DNA of 64,000 nucleotides from JBBEBE01 sp040882505. Lineage in GTDB: Bacteria > Bacteroidota > Rhodothermia > Balneolales > Balneolaceae. The notes beneath the pieces were generated by a model. It did no database searches and had not been told where the DNA came from. It saw only the letters and a program-made list of their open reading frames with translations. Numbering within the stretch: position 1 is the stretch's first letter; each line of letters starts with the position of its first letter. This document shows positions 28,374 to 36,982 of this stretch, in pieces. Made by a program: the position numbers and the translations under genes. The DNA lies in contig JBBEBE010000001.1 of assembly GCA_040882505.1 (NCBI GenBank), positions 62,001 to 126,000 of the forward strand, written 5' to 3'.

Positions 28374-30188
28374 TTAGTCATCGTTGTCCATGGAGAGAAC
28401 CGCCAAAAATGCTTCTTGCGGAATTTCGACCGTCCCCACTTGCTTCATACGTTTTTTCCCTGCTTTCTGTTTCTCGAGAAGTTTGCGCTTTCTGGAAATA
28501 TCTCCGCCGTAACATTTCGCCGTCACGTCCTTCTTCAATGCTCGAATGGTATCCCGTGCAATCACACGGGAACCAATGGCTGCCTGAATGGCCACTTCGT
28601 ACTGCTGACGGGGAATCAACTCTTTGAGCTTGGCGCAAATCTTCTTTCCGTGATCGAAGGCTTTCTCTCGATGGGAGATACTTGAAAGAGCATCGACCGG
28701 ATCCCCATTCAGAAGAATATCCAGTCGTACCAGATCTCCTTTCCGATACTCCAGAAATTCATAGTCGAGCGAAGCGTACCCGCGAGTTCCGCTCTTGAGA
28801 CGATCATAGAAATCGAATACCACTTCGGCCATCGGGAGTTCATAGGTGATCTCCACGCGGTTGTTCTGCATAAAATGCTGATTTACATAGATCCCGCGCC
28901 GATCCTGACAGAGCTTCATAATGGGCCCGATATAGTCGGCTGGTGTGATGATACTCGCCTTGATATACGGCTCATACACCTCCTCGACACTTCCCAAATC
29001 GGGCATTTCACTTGGATTCTCGACCCATCGCTGTTCCGCTTTCTTCCCTTTTTCCTGTACGACCACTTGATATTGAACGTTCGGGACGGTCGTAATAATA
29101 TCGATATTGAACTCTCGATCCAGACGTTCTTGTACAATCTCCATGTGCAGGAGACCCAGGAAACCGGTGCGAAATCCAAACCCGAGTGCTTTCGAAGTCT
29201 CCGGCAGGTACTGGAGCGAAGCGTCGTTCAGCTGCAATTTTTCCAGTGCACCTCGCAGATCTTCAAAATCTTCGCTGTTGGTCGGATAGATTCCACTAAA
29301 CACCATCGGCTTCACCTCTTTGTAGCCGGGAATCGGTGAGGATGCCGGGTGATCACTCCGGGTGATCGTATCCCCCACTCGTACATCCTGCAATGATTTG
29401 ATGCTTCCGACCACATATCCCACTTCGCCCGCCATCAACTCGGTCGATTTCTCTTTTTTGAGCTTCAGATAGCCGACTTCTTCGGCATTGTATCCTGAAA
29501 TATCGGCCTGCATAAAGAGGAGCGGATCTCCTTTTCGAAGGATTCCCTCCATGACCCGCACATAGGCGATGGACCCTCGGTAGGTGTCAAAAATGGAGTC
29601 GAAGATGAGTGCCTTCAACGGTTTGTCATTCTCTCGGACAGGACCGGGAATCCGATGGACAACGGCTTCCAACAGTTCGTTGACACCTTCACCTGTTTTC
29701 CCGGAAACCGCCAAAATCTCCTCACGCTCGCAACCGATCAGATCGATAATCTGCTGAGCCACTCCCTCCGGGTCGGCACCCGGCAGGTCAATCTTGTTCA
29801 AGACCGGTACGATCTCAAGGTTTTGTTCGATCGCCTGATAGAGATTGGATATGGTCTGCGCCTCGATTCCCTGCGACGCATCCACGACCAGAATAGCCCC
29901 TTCACACGCCTTGAGGGCCCGGGAAACCTCATAGGCAAAATCGACATGACCCGGTGTATCGATGAGGTTCAAGATGACATCTTCTCCATCCGGACGGATG
30001 TAATTCATCCGGATGGCATGACTCTTGATCGTGATTCCACGCTCCCGTTCCAGATCCATATCGTCAAGGATCTGCTCCTGCATCTCGCGTTCACTAATCG
30101 CGCCGGTCCGCTCCAGCAATCGGTCAGCGAGTGTGCTTTTGCCGTGGTCAATGTGAGCGATGATGCAGAAATTCCGAATATTCTTCAT
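28374..30188 (-). CDS. lepA: Elongation factor 4 (LepA)
   Basis: A 604-residue translational GTPase of normal length, with G1 AHIDHGKS, G2 region GITIKS, G3 DTPGHVD and G4 NKID. It has EF-G-like domains and the LepA C-terminal domain ending in KKRMKQVG. It back-translocates or remodels stalled ribosomes. Together with lepB downstream it keeps the lepA-lepB pairing known from E. coli. A DoxX terminator lies just upstream of its start. Confidence 0.97.
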   Translation of the reverse strand: MKNIRNFCIIAHIDHGKSTLADRLLERTGAISEREMQEQILDDMDLERERGITIKSHAIRMNYIRPDGEDVILNLIDTPGHVDFAYEVSRALKACEGAILVVDASQGIEAQTISNLYQAIEQNLEIVPVLNKIDLPGADPEGVAQQIIDLIGCEREEILAVSGKTGEGVNELLEAVVHRIPGPVRENDKPLKALIFDSIFDTYRGSIAYVRVMEGILRKGDPLLFMQADISGYNAEEVGYLKLKKEKSTELMAGEVGYVVGSIKSLQDVRVGDTITRSDHPASSPIPGYKEVKPMVFSGIYPTNSEDFEDLRGALEKLQLNDASLQYLPETSKALGFGFRTGFLGLLHMEIVQERLDREFNIDIITTVPNVQYQVVVQEKGKKAEQRWVENPSEMPDLGSVEEVYEPYIKASIITPADYIGPIMKLCQDRRGIYVNQHFMQNNRVEITYELPMAEVVFDFYDRLKSGTRGYASLDYEFLEYRKGDLVRLDILLNGDPVDALSSISHREKAFDHGKKICAKLKELIPRQQYEVAIQAAIGSRVIARDTIRALKKDVTAKCYGGDISRKRKLLEKQKAGKKRMKQVGTVEIPQEAFLAVLSMDNDD

Positions 30189-30227
30189 AGAGTGTCTTCA
30201 ACGCGGTTTTTTCGTGCGGGAATATAC

Positions 30228-30261
30228 AAAAAAAGAGCATCCGGATCTCTCCGAATGCTCT
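30228..30261 (-). terminator. Intrinsic terminator of the DoxX gene
   Basis: On the minus strand GAGCAT-T-CGGA / TCCG-G-ATGCTC (4-nt loop, one mismatch) is followed by seven T residues. It lies about 27 nt after the DoxX stop and before lepA. Confidence 0.8.
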
Positions 30262-30287
30262 CTCTCGATACGATTGGTGCGGGACGT

Positions 30288-30689
30288 TTATTCATCCGCT
30301 CCAGCTGCGGCTTTCCCTTCGATCGACATGGATCCGGCACCCACCAGGTAGAACGTGAGATTGAGTGCGAACAGTGCCATATCCAGTCGCATGGCGTTCC
30401 AGCCTTGTGACAATTTGACGAAGACAATGGCTCCCACCATCACCAATGCAAGCAGTAAAGCGGCCGTTCGGGTCTTGTAACCCACCAAAACCATGATTCC
30501 GCCGACAAACTCGACCAATGCGACCACCCAAGCCATCACACCGGCCAGAGGGATACCCACGTCACCAAAGAGCCCTTGAACGCCTTCAATCCCGGTTAAT
30601 TTTCCCCATCCGGCGAGAATAAATATCAGGCCGACAATGATCCTGCCAACCAATAGTGCAATATCCAGTTTTTTCTGTTGATCATTCAT
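30288..30689 (-). CDS. DoxX family membrane protein
   Basis: A 133-residue protein with four predicted TMs. The DoxX family pattern is visible: LLVGRIIVGLIFILAGWGKL in TM1, then ALVEFVGGIMVLVG and a third and fourth helix. Members have been linked to quinone/thiosulfate or redox processes, but most have no tested function. AAGGGG lies upstream of the start. It is monocistronic, with its own terminator. Confidence 0.85.
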   Translation of the reverse strand: MNDQQKKLDIALLVGRIIVGLIFILAGWGKLTGIEGVQGLFGDVGIPLAGVMAWVVALVEFVGGIMVLVGYKTRTAALLLALVMVGAIVFVKLSQGWNAMRLDMALFALNLTFYLVGAGSMSIEGKAAAGADE

Positions 30690-30789
30690 CTGTAGTACCC
30701 CTTTGTTGGTTTTCGTTCAACTGCAACTCTCCCCTATAATGGCAGAAAAGTAGGATACTTACAACATTCCCGCGCAAGCGGGTGCAAAC

Positions 30790-31035
30790 CTATTCGCTGA
30801 CCGGGCTCAACAGCTCGACATGAAAACGAAACTCTTGCTCTTCGACCGTCATCTCGTCATATACCTCTCGAATCAACTGGAAAACAACATCGGTATCTCC
30901 TTTGATGGTCGTCGAAAGATAGCCGACTTCGACCTCGACATCATGTTGAGCCACATGCTCCAAGAGATCTTGTACCTTCTCCTTGGGATGCTTGGAATAG
31001 AGAGGAATGTACGTTAATTGTGCAATGGTTTTCAT
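30790..31035 (-). CDS. Thiamine-binding-fold protein (MTH1187/YkoF-like)
   Basis: An 81-residue protein starting MKTIAQLTYIPLYS. Core features are a first beta strand, a helix and then VEVGYLSTTIKGDTDVVFQLI, which resembles the TTIEG segment of the Thiamine_BP/DUF77 family. Members bind thiamine or related small molecules in a ferredoxin-like dimer. The track frame extends 12 codons upstream, but similarity starts at this ATG. It diverges from the his leader region. No TPP riboswitch is visible nearby. Confidence 0.7.
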   Translation of the reverse strand: MKTIAQLTYIPLYSKHPKEKVQDLLEHVAQHDVEVEVGYLSTTIKGDTDVVFQLIREVYDEMTVEEQEFRFHVELLSPVSE

Positions 31036-31159
31036 CCGGCAACTGGTTTGTTCAAATTGCGATTCATACACGTAACGAATCGGGCTGCCGACCCGAAAAT
31101 GACCGGGTAAACGGTACGATTCATTACTGTTTCATAATATAGGCAGCTTGAAAGAACGG

Positions 31160-31184
31160 AAAAGGGCGAATATCCACCCTTTTT
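31160..31184. terminator. Bidirectional hairpin in the his divergent region
   Basis: AAAAGGG (31160-31166) and CCCTTTT (31177-31183) form a 7-bp stem with a 10-nt loop and T/A runs on both sides. No plus-strand gene precedes it, so it may insulate the his promoter from antisense transcription or serve as an operator. The remaining 31036-31223 shows nothing else I can support. Confidence 0.35.
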
Positions 31185-31223
31185 ATCCACAATTCGTTCT
31201 GGAATTAATCCCGTTCAAAGTGG

Positions 31224-31229
31224 TATATT
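31224..31229 (+). promoter_or_regulatory. Candidate -10 element of the his operon
   Basis: TATATT ends 6 nt before the leader ATG at 31236, so the transcript could begin at or next to that codon (a near-leaderless leader ORF). I see no good -35 hexamer. Confidence 0.4.
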
Positions 31230-31235
31230 CAGCCC

Positions 31236-31310
31236 ATGAATTGGACACGACGTGATCCCCACATCTCACATCAAGGTCATCCTGACCATCCGGGGTATCG
31301 TGTATCCTGA
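31236..31310 (+). CDS. Putative histidine leader peptide (hisL-like)
   Basis: A 24-codon ORF ending 93 nt before hisG. Residues 9-18 read HISHQGHPDH: four His codons (31260, 31269, 31278, 31287) in ten. Such clustering before hisG is the hallmark of his attenuation leaders (E. coli HisL has seven His in a row). The His codons overlap GGTCA (31275-31279), which can pair with either of two TGACC copies (31283-31287 or 31308-31312), allowing alternative folds. Translation and control are inferred; no enzyme role is expected. Confidence 0.5.
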   Translation: MNWTRRDPHISHQGHPDHPGYRVS

Positions 31311-31344
31311 CCGGACCCTTTTCGAACTCTTTCCGGACACCCCG
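31291..31344 (+). promoter_or_regulatory. Candidate his attenuator stem-loop
   Basis: CGGGGT (31291-31296) pairs with ACCCCG (31339-31344) and encloses CCGGA (31311-31315) with TCCGG (31332-31336), giving a nested stem between the leader ORF and hisG. Other pairings compete, such as GAAC 31324 with GTTC 31356. The T tracts are short (TTTT at 31319-31322), so a classical terminator is not proven. Confidence 0.35.
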
Positions 31345-31403
31345 CCTCCCCCGCTGTTCATTCGAACGGCACAATCAGACCAGACAACGACGATCATTTA
31401 CCT

Positions 31404-32282
31404 ATGAGAACATCAGATTCCTCGACAGCCCTGAGAATTGCCGTTCAGAAGAGCGGTCGCCTGACAGACAAAACCCTGGATCTCCTTCAAGGGATTGGTC
31501 TCCGGTTTGACGATTACAAACGGAGCATGCTGGTCACCTGCCGGAACTTCGATGTCGAACTTCTCCTTATCCGGGACGATGACATCCCGGAATACGTGGA
31601 AGACGGCGTCTGTGACGTTGGATTTGTGGGGGGAAATGTGCGGGCCGAAGACGACGTGGATGTCGATGTGATCCGCGGACTCGATTACGGTATTTGCCGA
31701 CTCTCTCTGGCTGCTCCGAAAAACGGATCCATCAAAACCGTTCAAGACTTTGCAGGAAAAAAGGTCGCCACAAGTTATCCGAACCTGACCCGGCGGTTTT
31801 TTGATAAGCATGGAATCAATGTCGAAATGACGACGCTGTCGGGCGCTGTAGAGATTGCTCCCAGACTGGAGGTAGCCGATGCGATCAGCGATCTCGTCTC
31901 GTCCGGCAACACTCTGAAAGCCAATGGGCTCGTCGAAATCGAAACCATTTTCGAGTCGGAAACCGAACTGATTCAGACTCGAAAACCGCTCTCGGAAGGG
32001 AAGCAGAAGCTGATTGACAAGATACTTCAGCGAATGGAGGGGTATCAACTCGCCGAACGCAGTCGCTATATCATGATGAATGCACCGGAATCCGCTGTTC
32101 CCCGAATCCGGGAGATCATCCCCTCCCTCAAGAGCCCGACAGTCATGCCATTGGCAGACGAAGGGATGGTGGCCGTCCACACCGTGGTTCCGATCAACAC
32201 GTTTTGGGATGTGATGGAAAAATTGAAAGAAGCGGGAGCAACCGACATCGTTATGCTTCCGATAGAGAGCATGATCTCCTGA
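31404..32282 (+). CDS. hisG: ATP phosphoribosyltransferase, long form
   Basis: 292 residues, first step of histidine synthesis (ATP + PRPP). The N-terminal periplasmic-binding-like catalytic lobes include VQKSGRLTDKTLDLL and the PRPP loop SGNTLKANGL. The C-terminal regulatory domain (about 220-292) of the HisZ-independent long form is present, so histidine feedback is expected. It is the first enzyme gene of hisGDCBHAFE, 93 nt after the putative leader peptide. Confidence 0.96.
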   Translation: MRTSDSSTALRIAVQKSGRLTDKTLDLLQGIGLRFDDYKRSMLVTCRNFDVELLLIRDDDIPEYVEDGVCDVGFVGGNVRAEDDVDVDVIRGLDYGICRLSLAAPKNGSIKTVQDFAGKKVATSYPNLTRRFFDKHGINVEMTTLSGAVEIAPRLEVADAISDLVSSGNTLKANGLVEIETIFESETELIQTRKPLSEGKQKLIDKILQRMEGYQLAERSRYIMMNAPESAVPRIREIIPSLKSPTVMPLADEGMVAVHTVVPINTFWDVMEKLKEAGATDIVMLPIESMIS

Positions 32283-32300
32283 ATCCGACGGGGTGAACAG

Positions 32301-33623
32301 ATGATACAGACCTACCAATACCGGAACCTGACTGAACAGGAGAAATCCGGCCTTCTGCAACGACCCGCCTCCGACACCGGTGCGGCTCTGGAAGCCGTTC
32401 GGCCCATTATTGAGGCTGTTCAAATCGATGGAGACCAAGCTGTACAGTCCTACACCCGACAGTTCGATGGTGTCACGGCCGATCCCTATTGGATCACCCC
32501 GGACCTCATTCAAGTGGAACTACCGGATGTCGAACGTCAGGCGTTGGACCGGGCCATTCACAACGTCGAACTCTTTCACACACACCAGCGTCGTGGAAAA
32601 CTGCAGGTAGAAACCTCACCCGGAGTCCTCTGCATGAGGGAGAGTCGCCCGATCGAATCGGTCGGTCTCTACATCCCCGGAGGGTCGGCACCTCTTCCAT
32701 CGACAGCAATCATGCTCGGTGTACCGGCCAGAGTCGCAGGGTGTCGAACCCTTGTGATGGCGACTCCTCCGGATCGTACCGGACGAGTGCCTTCATCCAT
32801 TCTCTATGTCGCCAAACAGATCGGTGTCACCGGGCTCTTGGTCGCTGGTGGAGCACAAGCCATCGCAGCCATGGGGTGGGGAACCAAAACCGTCCCGAAA
32901 GTCGACAAAATCTTCGGTCCCGGGAATCCATACGTCACGGCTGCCAAGCTGTCATTACAGACCAGCTCTGCCCGAATCACGATCGACATGCCTGCCGGAC
33001 CTTCGGAAGTACTCGTCATTGCCGACAAGGCCGCCGATCCGGAATTTGTCGCTGTCGATCTACTCTCCCAAGCCGAGCACGGACCAGACAGTCAAGTCGT
33101 CTTGCTCACACTGCCAGGAGTAGATACGGAGAGGATCCAACAGGAACTCGACCACCAATTGGCCGAGCTTCCAAGAGCGAAGATCGCCCGGAAGGCTCTC
33201 GAAAGCAGTTATCTTTTGGAGTGTGAGTCGATGGAACAGGCACTCGAATTCTCGAATGCCTACGCCCCGGAACACTTGATCCTGAATATTGAAGATGCCG
33301 AACGTTGGACGGACAGCATCGAACATGCTGGATCGGTCTTCCTGGGACCCTGGACTCCGGAGAGTCTTGGAGATTATGCATCGGGGACCAATCACACTCT
33401 CCCCACGTATGGATACGCACGAATGATGGGAGGAGTCTCCCTGGAAAGTTTTCAGAAGCAGGTCACCTTTCAACGTGCCACACCCGATGGGTTGCGGGAT
33501 TTGGGGCCGACCGTCGAAACACTGGCTGGCATGGAAGGGCTCGATGCCCACCGACTCGCCGTGACACGGAGGTTGAACCGACTCGCCTCCACAACAACCA
33601 AAAAGAGCAGCACGCCAACCTGA
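32301..33623 (+). CDS. hisD: Histidinol dehydrogenase
   Basis: A 440-residue zinc enzyme that oxidises L-histidinol to histidine in two NAD-dependent steps. Recognisable parts are YIPGGSAPLPST, the segment KIFGPGNPYVTAAK, the conserved IDMPAGPSEVLVIAD, LLSQAEHGPDSQ with metal/catalytic residues, and the C-terminal GTNHTLPTYGYAR. Length is normal. It starts 18 nt after hisG. Confidence 0.97.
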   Translation: MIQTYQYRNLTEQEKSGLLQRPASDTGAALEAVRPIIEAVQIDGDQAVQSYTRQFDGVTADPYWITPDLIQVELPDVERQALDRAIHNVELFHTHQRRGKLQVETSPGVLCMRESRPIESVGLYIPGGSAPLPSTAIMLGVPARVAGCRTLVMATPPDRTGRVPSSILYVAKQIGVTGLLVAGGAQAIAAMGWGTKTVPKVDKIFGPGNPYVTAAKLSLQTSSARITIDMPAGPSEVLVIADKAADPEFVAVDLLSQAEHGPDSQVVLLTLPGVDTERIQQELDHQLAELPRAKIARKALESSYLLECESMEQALEFSNAYAPEHLILNIEDAERWTDSIEHAGSVFLGPWTPESLGDYASGTNHTLPTYGYARMMGGVSLESFQKQVTFQRATPDGLRDLGPTVETLAGMEGLDAHRLAVTRRLNRLASTTTKKSSTPT

Positions 33624-33656
33624 ACCCCGTAATCCCGGGAAAGAAGAGATCCGATT

Positions 33657-34721
33657 ATGTCCATAACACCGGATAAACTGGACGAGATGGTCCGCCCGAA
33701 TATTCAGGCCCTGGCACCCTATCGCAGTGCCCGGGACGACTTCGAGACTGGTTTGTTGCTCGATGCCAACGAAAACTCTTATGGTTCTCCGTTTCCTGAA
33801 GCGAGCGGGTTGAACCGGTATCCACACCCGATCCCGAAAGAGCTTCGTACACGTATTGCCAAGTGGCGGGATGTCGAACCCGAACAGGTTTTTACCGGTG
33901 TCGGTAGCGACGAGGCGATCGATCTTCTGATTCGGATTTACTGCGAACCGGGCAAGGGATCCATCCTGACCACGCCACCTACGTATGGCATGTACAACGT
34001 TTCGGCAAAGATTCACAATATCACAGTCCATGAGATCCCTCTCACCGCATCATTTCAAGTACAAACAGAGGCGATTCTGGAGAAAGCACGCACCGAACGT
34101 CCGTCCATACTCTTTCTCTGTTCACCCAACAACCCGACCGGCAACGATCTGGACCGAACACAGATTCTCAAATTGATCGAGCTCTTTCCGGGTCTGGTCG
34201 TCGTGGACGAAGCGTACATTGACTTCAGCAAACAGGAGAGCATGGCGCCCATGGTCCGTCAATACCCCAATCTGGTGGTCCTTCAAACCTTCTCCAAGTC
34301 CTTCGGGCTCGCCGGCATTCGACTCGGATTGGCATTCGCGGCACCCAATGTGATCAACTGGATGCTGAAGGTGAAGTCCCCTTACAACATCAATACGCTT
34401 ACGGCCCGAATGGCCCTCAAGGCATTTGACCACATGGAGATGATTCGGTTTCACATTGCCGAACTCCGCAAGGAGAGGGAGCGGGTCGCCAATGCACTGG
34501 GCAAGCTGGTGGCCGTCGAAACCGTATTCCCTTCTCAAGCCAACTTCCTCCTGTTTCGCATCCGGGATGCGGAACAGGTCTGGAAAACCCTGACCGAACA
34601 GGGTATTATCATCCGCTACCGGGGCAACGAACCGGGATGCACCAACTGCCTTCGAGCCACCATCGGCTTGCCGGACGAAAATGATCGTCTGATTCGGGCA
34701 CTACAATCGATTACCTCATGA
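33657..34721 (+). CDS. hisC: Histidinol-phosphate aminotransferase
   Basis: A 354-residue PLP enzyme (fold type I) converting imidazole-acetol phosphate to histidinol phosphate. The N-terminal arm LLDANENSYG, the NNPTGNDL loop, VVDEAYIDF (PLP ring Asp) and the PLP Lys in QTFSKSFGLAGIRLG are present. Its end overlaps the hisB start by ATGA, indicating coupled translation. Confidence 0.96.
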   Translation: MSITPDKLDEMVRPNIQALAPYRSARDDFETGLLLDANENSYGSPFPEASGLNRYPHPIPKELRTRIAKWRDVEPEQVFTGVGSDEAIDLLIRIYCEPGKGSILTTPPTYGMYNVSAKIHNITVHEIPLTASFQVQTEAILEKARTERPSILFLCSPNNPTGNDLDRTQILKLIELFPGLVVVDEAYIDFSKQESMAPMVRQYPNLVVLQTFSKSFGLAGIRLGLAFAAPNVINWMLKVKSPYNINTLTARMALKAFDHMEMIRFHIAELRKERERVANALGKLVAVETVFPSQANFLLFRIRDAEQVWKTLTEQGIIIRYRGNEPGCTNCLRATIGLPDENDRLIRALQSITS

Positions 34722-35599
34722 CCATCACTGTAGAACCTTCCGCTCTGGCCACAGACGAGGCCCTCCGACCCGGACTCATCTACGGACTGGAGCGTCTCCG
34801 TCAAATGAATCACACCCTCGCCTGGAACGACTCCTCGCTGCCGGACGAACAGCGCAACCGGATGATCTCCCAAGGTCTTGAATCGACTCCTGCCATCGCA
34901 TCCCCGGATCTTCGGATCACTGCAGAGGGTACCCGTCTGCTCGCCCGAAGCGACGAGCAGATTGTAGCCGAAGGCGAGAACTGGATTCAGTTGACAGAGA
35001 GACTCCTCTTTCCGGTTCGGGAAACCCAATTGGAGCGCTCGACAGCTGAAACCGGGATCCGGCTTCGGCTCAACCTGGACGGGACCGGGAAAAACCGAAT
35101 TCAGACCGGTCTGAACTTCTTTGATCACATGCTCGAGCAGATCGCCAAACACGGATTGATGGATCTGGAACTCACCTGCGACGGAGATCTCGACGTAGAT
35201 GAACACCACACCATCGAAGATGTGGCCATCGTACTCGGAGATGCCATCTACGAACTGTGCGGGAAAGACAAAACCGGAATCCAGCGATACGGATTTCTTC
35301 TGGCGATGGACGAAGCGGAAGCCAACGTGGCCCTGGATCTCTCCAATCGGCCGTGGTTGGTTTGGAACGTCGAGTTCAATCGGGAGTATGTGGGAGACTT
35401 TCCACTGGAGATGGCTCGTCACTTCTTCCACACCCTCGCCATGCAGATGCGGGCAACTCTTCATATCACGGTCACCGGAGAGAACGAACACCACAAACTG
35501 GAAGCGATATTCAAAGGCTTTGCCAAGGCACTTCGCTTCTCTGTCACGAGAACCGAACGGGCGGCAGGTCTTCTTCCAAGCTCAAAAGGAGTCCTCTGA
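34718..35599 (+). CDS. hisB: Imidazoleglycerol-phosphate dehydratase with vestigial HAD region
   Basis: 293 residues. The C-terminal IGPD domain (about 110-293) is complete: FFDHMLEQIAKHG, DEHHTIEDVAIVLGDA, HFFHTLAMQM, NEHHKLEAIFKGFAKALR and the end SSKGVL. The N-terminal ~110 residues align by eye with the HAD histidinol-phosphatase half of E. coli HisB (PGLIYGLERLRQ with PGVIPELLKLQK; the linker NW..QLT.R...VRETQ with NW..EQLT...VRNTKETQ). That half is shortened from about 165 residues and lacks the catalytic DxDGT. Dehydratase activity is expected; the phosphatase should be lost, so another gene must supply that step. Confidence 0.93.
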   Translation: MTITVEPSALATDEALRPGLIYGLERLRQMNHTLAWNDSSLPDEQRNRMISQGLESTPAIASPDLRITAEGTRLLARSDEQIVAEGENWIQLTERLLFPVRETQLERSTAETGIRLRLNLDGTGKNRIQTGLNFFDHMLEQIAKHGLMDLELTCDGDLDVDEHHTIEDVAIVLGDAIYELCGKDKTGIQRYGFLLAMDEAEANVALDLSNRPWLVWNVEFNREYVGDFPLEMARHFFHTLAMQMRATLHITVTGENEHHKLEAIFKGFAKALRFSVTRTERAAGLLPSSKGVL

Positions 35600-35601
35600 C
35601 C

Positions 35602-36201
35602 ATGATCGGAATTGTACAATATCGTGCAGGGAACCTGGCTTCTGTCTCCAATGCCCTGGATCGGCTGGATGTCCCTTTCCGGATCTCCGACGATCCGGAA
35701 ATCCTGGAATCGTGCAATGCCATCCTCTTTCCGGGAGTGGGTCACGCCGGATCTGCGATGGAAGATTTACGCAACCGGGGACTGGACCAATGGCTTCGGG
35801 AAACCTCCAAACCACTGCTTGGCATCTGCCTGGGCATGCAGCTGCTCTACGAATCGAGCGAAGAAGGAGAGACCGAAACGCTGGGACTGCTTCCCGGACG
35901 GCTCCGGCGCTTTGATTCAACGAATCGGAAGGTCCCCCACATGGGGTGGAACCAGATCCACACATTGACCGACCACCCACTTCTGGCCGGAATCGAAAAG
36001 AATGAATACTTCTACTTTGTCCACAGTTACTACGCACCGGTAACGAAACAGACACTGGCACGTTCCGACTACGGTGGAGAGTTTGCCGCCATTGCCGGTA
36101 AAGGTCGCGTGGCAGGTGTACAGTTTCACCCGGAGAAATCGTCGAGCGCCGGACTCCGTCTCCTCGACAATTTTATTCAATGGAGCCACACATTCGGCTG
36201 A
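35602..36201 (+). CDS. hisH: Imidazole glycerol phosphate synthase, glutaminase subunit
   Basis: A 199-residue class I amidotransferase. The nucleophile is in LGICLGMQLLYESS, and the His/Glu pair in VQFHPEKSS. PHMGWNQI is the HisH-specific patch. It supplies ammonia to HisF. The frame is open far upstream inside hisB, but MIGIVQYRAGNL is the family start, with AAAGGAG upstream. It begins 2 nt after the hisB stop. Confidence 0.97.
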   Translation: MIGIVQYRAGNLASVSNALDRLDVPFRISDDPEILESCNAILFPGVGHAGSAMEDLRNRGLDQWLRETSKPLLGICLGMQLLYESSEEGETETLGLLPGRLRRFDSTNRKVPHMGWNQIHTLTDHPLLAGIEKNEYFYFVHSYYAPVTKQTLARSDYGGEFAAIAGKGRVAGVQFHPEKSSSAGLRLLDNFIQWSHTFG

Positions 36202-36231
36202 ACCGAACGTTTAAAAACAGAACCCAACCGT

Positions 36232-36954
36232 ATGCAGATCATTCCCGCCATTGACCTCCTCGACGGAGAGGTGGTCCGACTCACCAAAGGAGACTACAAC
36301 CAGAAAACCGTCTATTCCGACAACCCGCTCGAGCAGGCCCGGATCTTTCAGGAGGCCGGATTCCACCACATCCACGTGGTCGACCTGAACGGGGCCAAAG
36401 AGGGAGAGTTTCGAAATCTGGAATGGATCCGGATGATGATTGACGATCTCGGCCTCTCGGTACAGACCGGTGGAGGTGTTCGTACCATGGAACAGGTTCG
36501 TCTACTCATCGATGCGGGGCTCACCGGGGTCATCTGCTCCTCTCTCACTGTCAAACAGCCGGACGTTTGGCTCGAAGCGATCCGGACCTGGCCGGAGGCG
36601 ATGGTGCTGGGTATGGATCTCAAGGACGGAAAACTCTCCTGGGGTGGATGGCTCAAAACCGAAGAGATTGACCTGGAGGGGTTTCTCCGACCGATGATCG
36701 AGGCTGGCCTCACGACGGTTCTCTCGACCGACATCTCCCGGGACGGTACTCTGGAGGGACCCAACCACGAGTTGTATGCCGATCTTCAAGACCGATTTCC
36801 GGATCTAAGATGGATCGCTTCGGGAGGGGTCTCTTCTCTCGACGACCTGACCCGATTGGCGAATCAGTGGACCGATGCAGTCGTCGTCGGAAAAGCCTAC
36901 TACGAAGGGCATATCCCGCTGGACGAGATGATCCGCCTCCACAATCCCGCCTGA
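36232..36954 (+). CDS. hisA: ProFAR isomerase HisA
   Basis: A 240-residue TIM barrel. The two catalytic Asp are in IPAIDLLDGEVVRL (start) and STDISRDGTLEGPN (about 165). The phosphate-binding TGGGVRT and ASGGVSSLDDL loops are present. It performs the Amadori rearrangement of ProFAR to PRFAR. It is 30 nt after hisH. Confidence 0.97.
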   Translation: MQIIPAIDLLDGEVVRLTKGDYNQKTVYSDNPLEQARIFQEAGFHHIHVVDLNGAKEGEFRNLEWIRMMIDDLGLSVQTGGGVRTMEQVRLLIDAGLTGVICSSLTVKQPDVWLEAIRTWPEAMVLGMDLKDGKLSWGGWLKTEEIDLEGFLRPMIEAGLTTVLSTDISRDGTLEGPNHELYADLQDRFPDLRWIASGGVSSLDDLTRLANQWTDAVVVGKAYYEGHIPLDEMIRLHNPA

Positions 36955-36982
36955 CCCAAACGCTCGAAGAACCTCTATCCCC

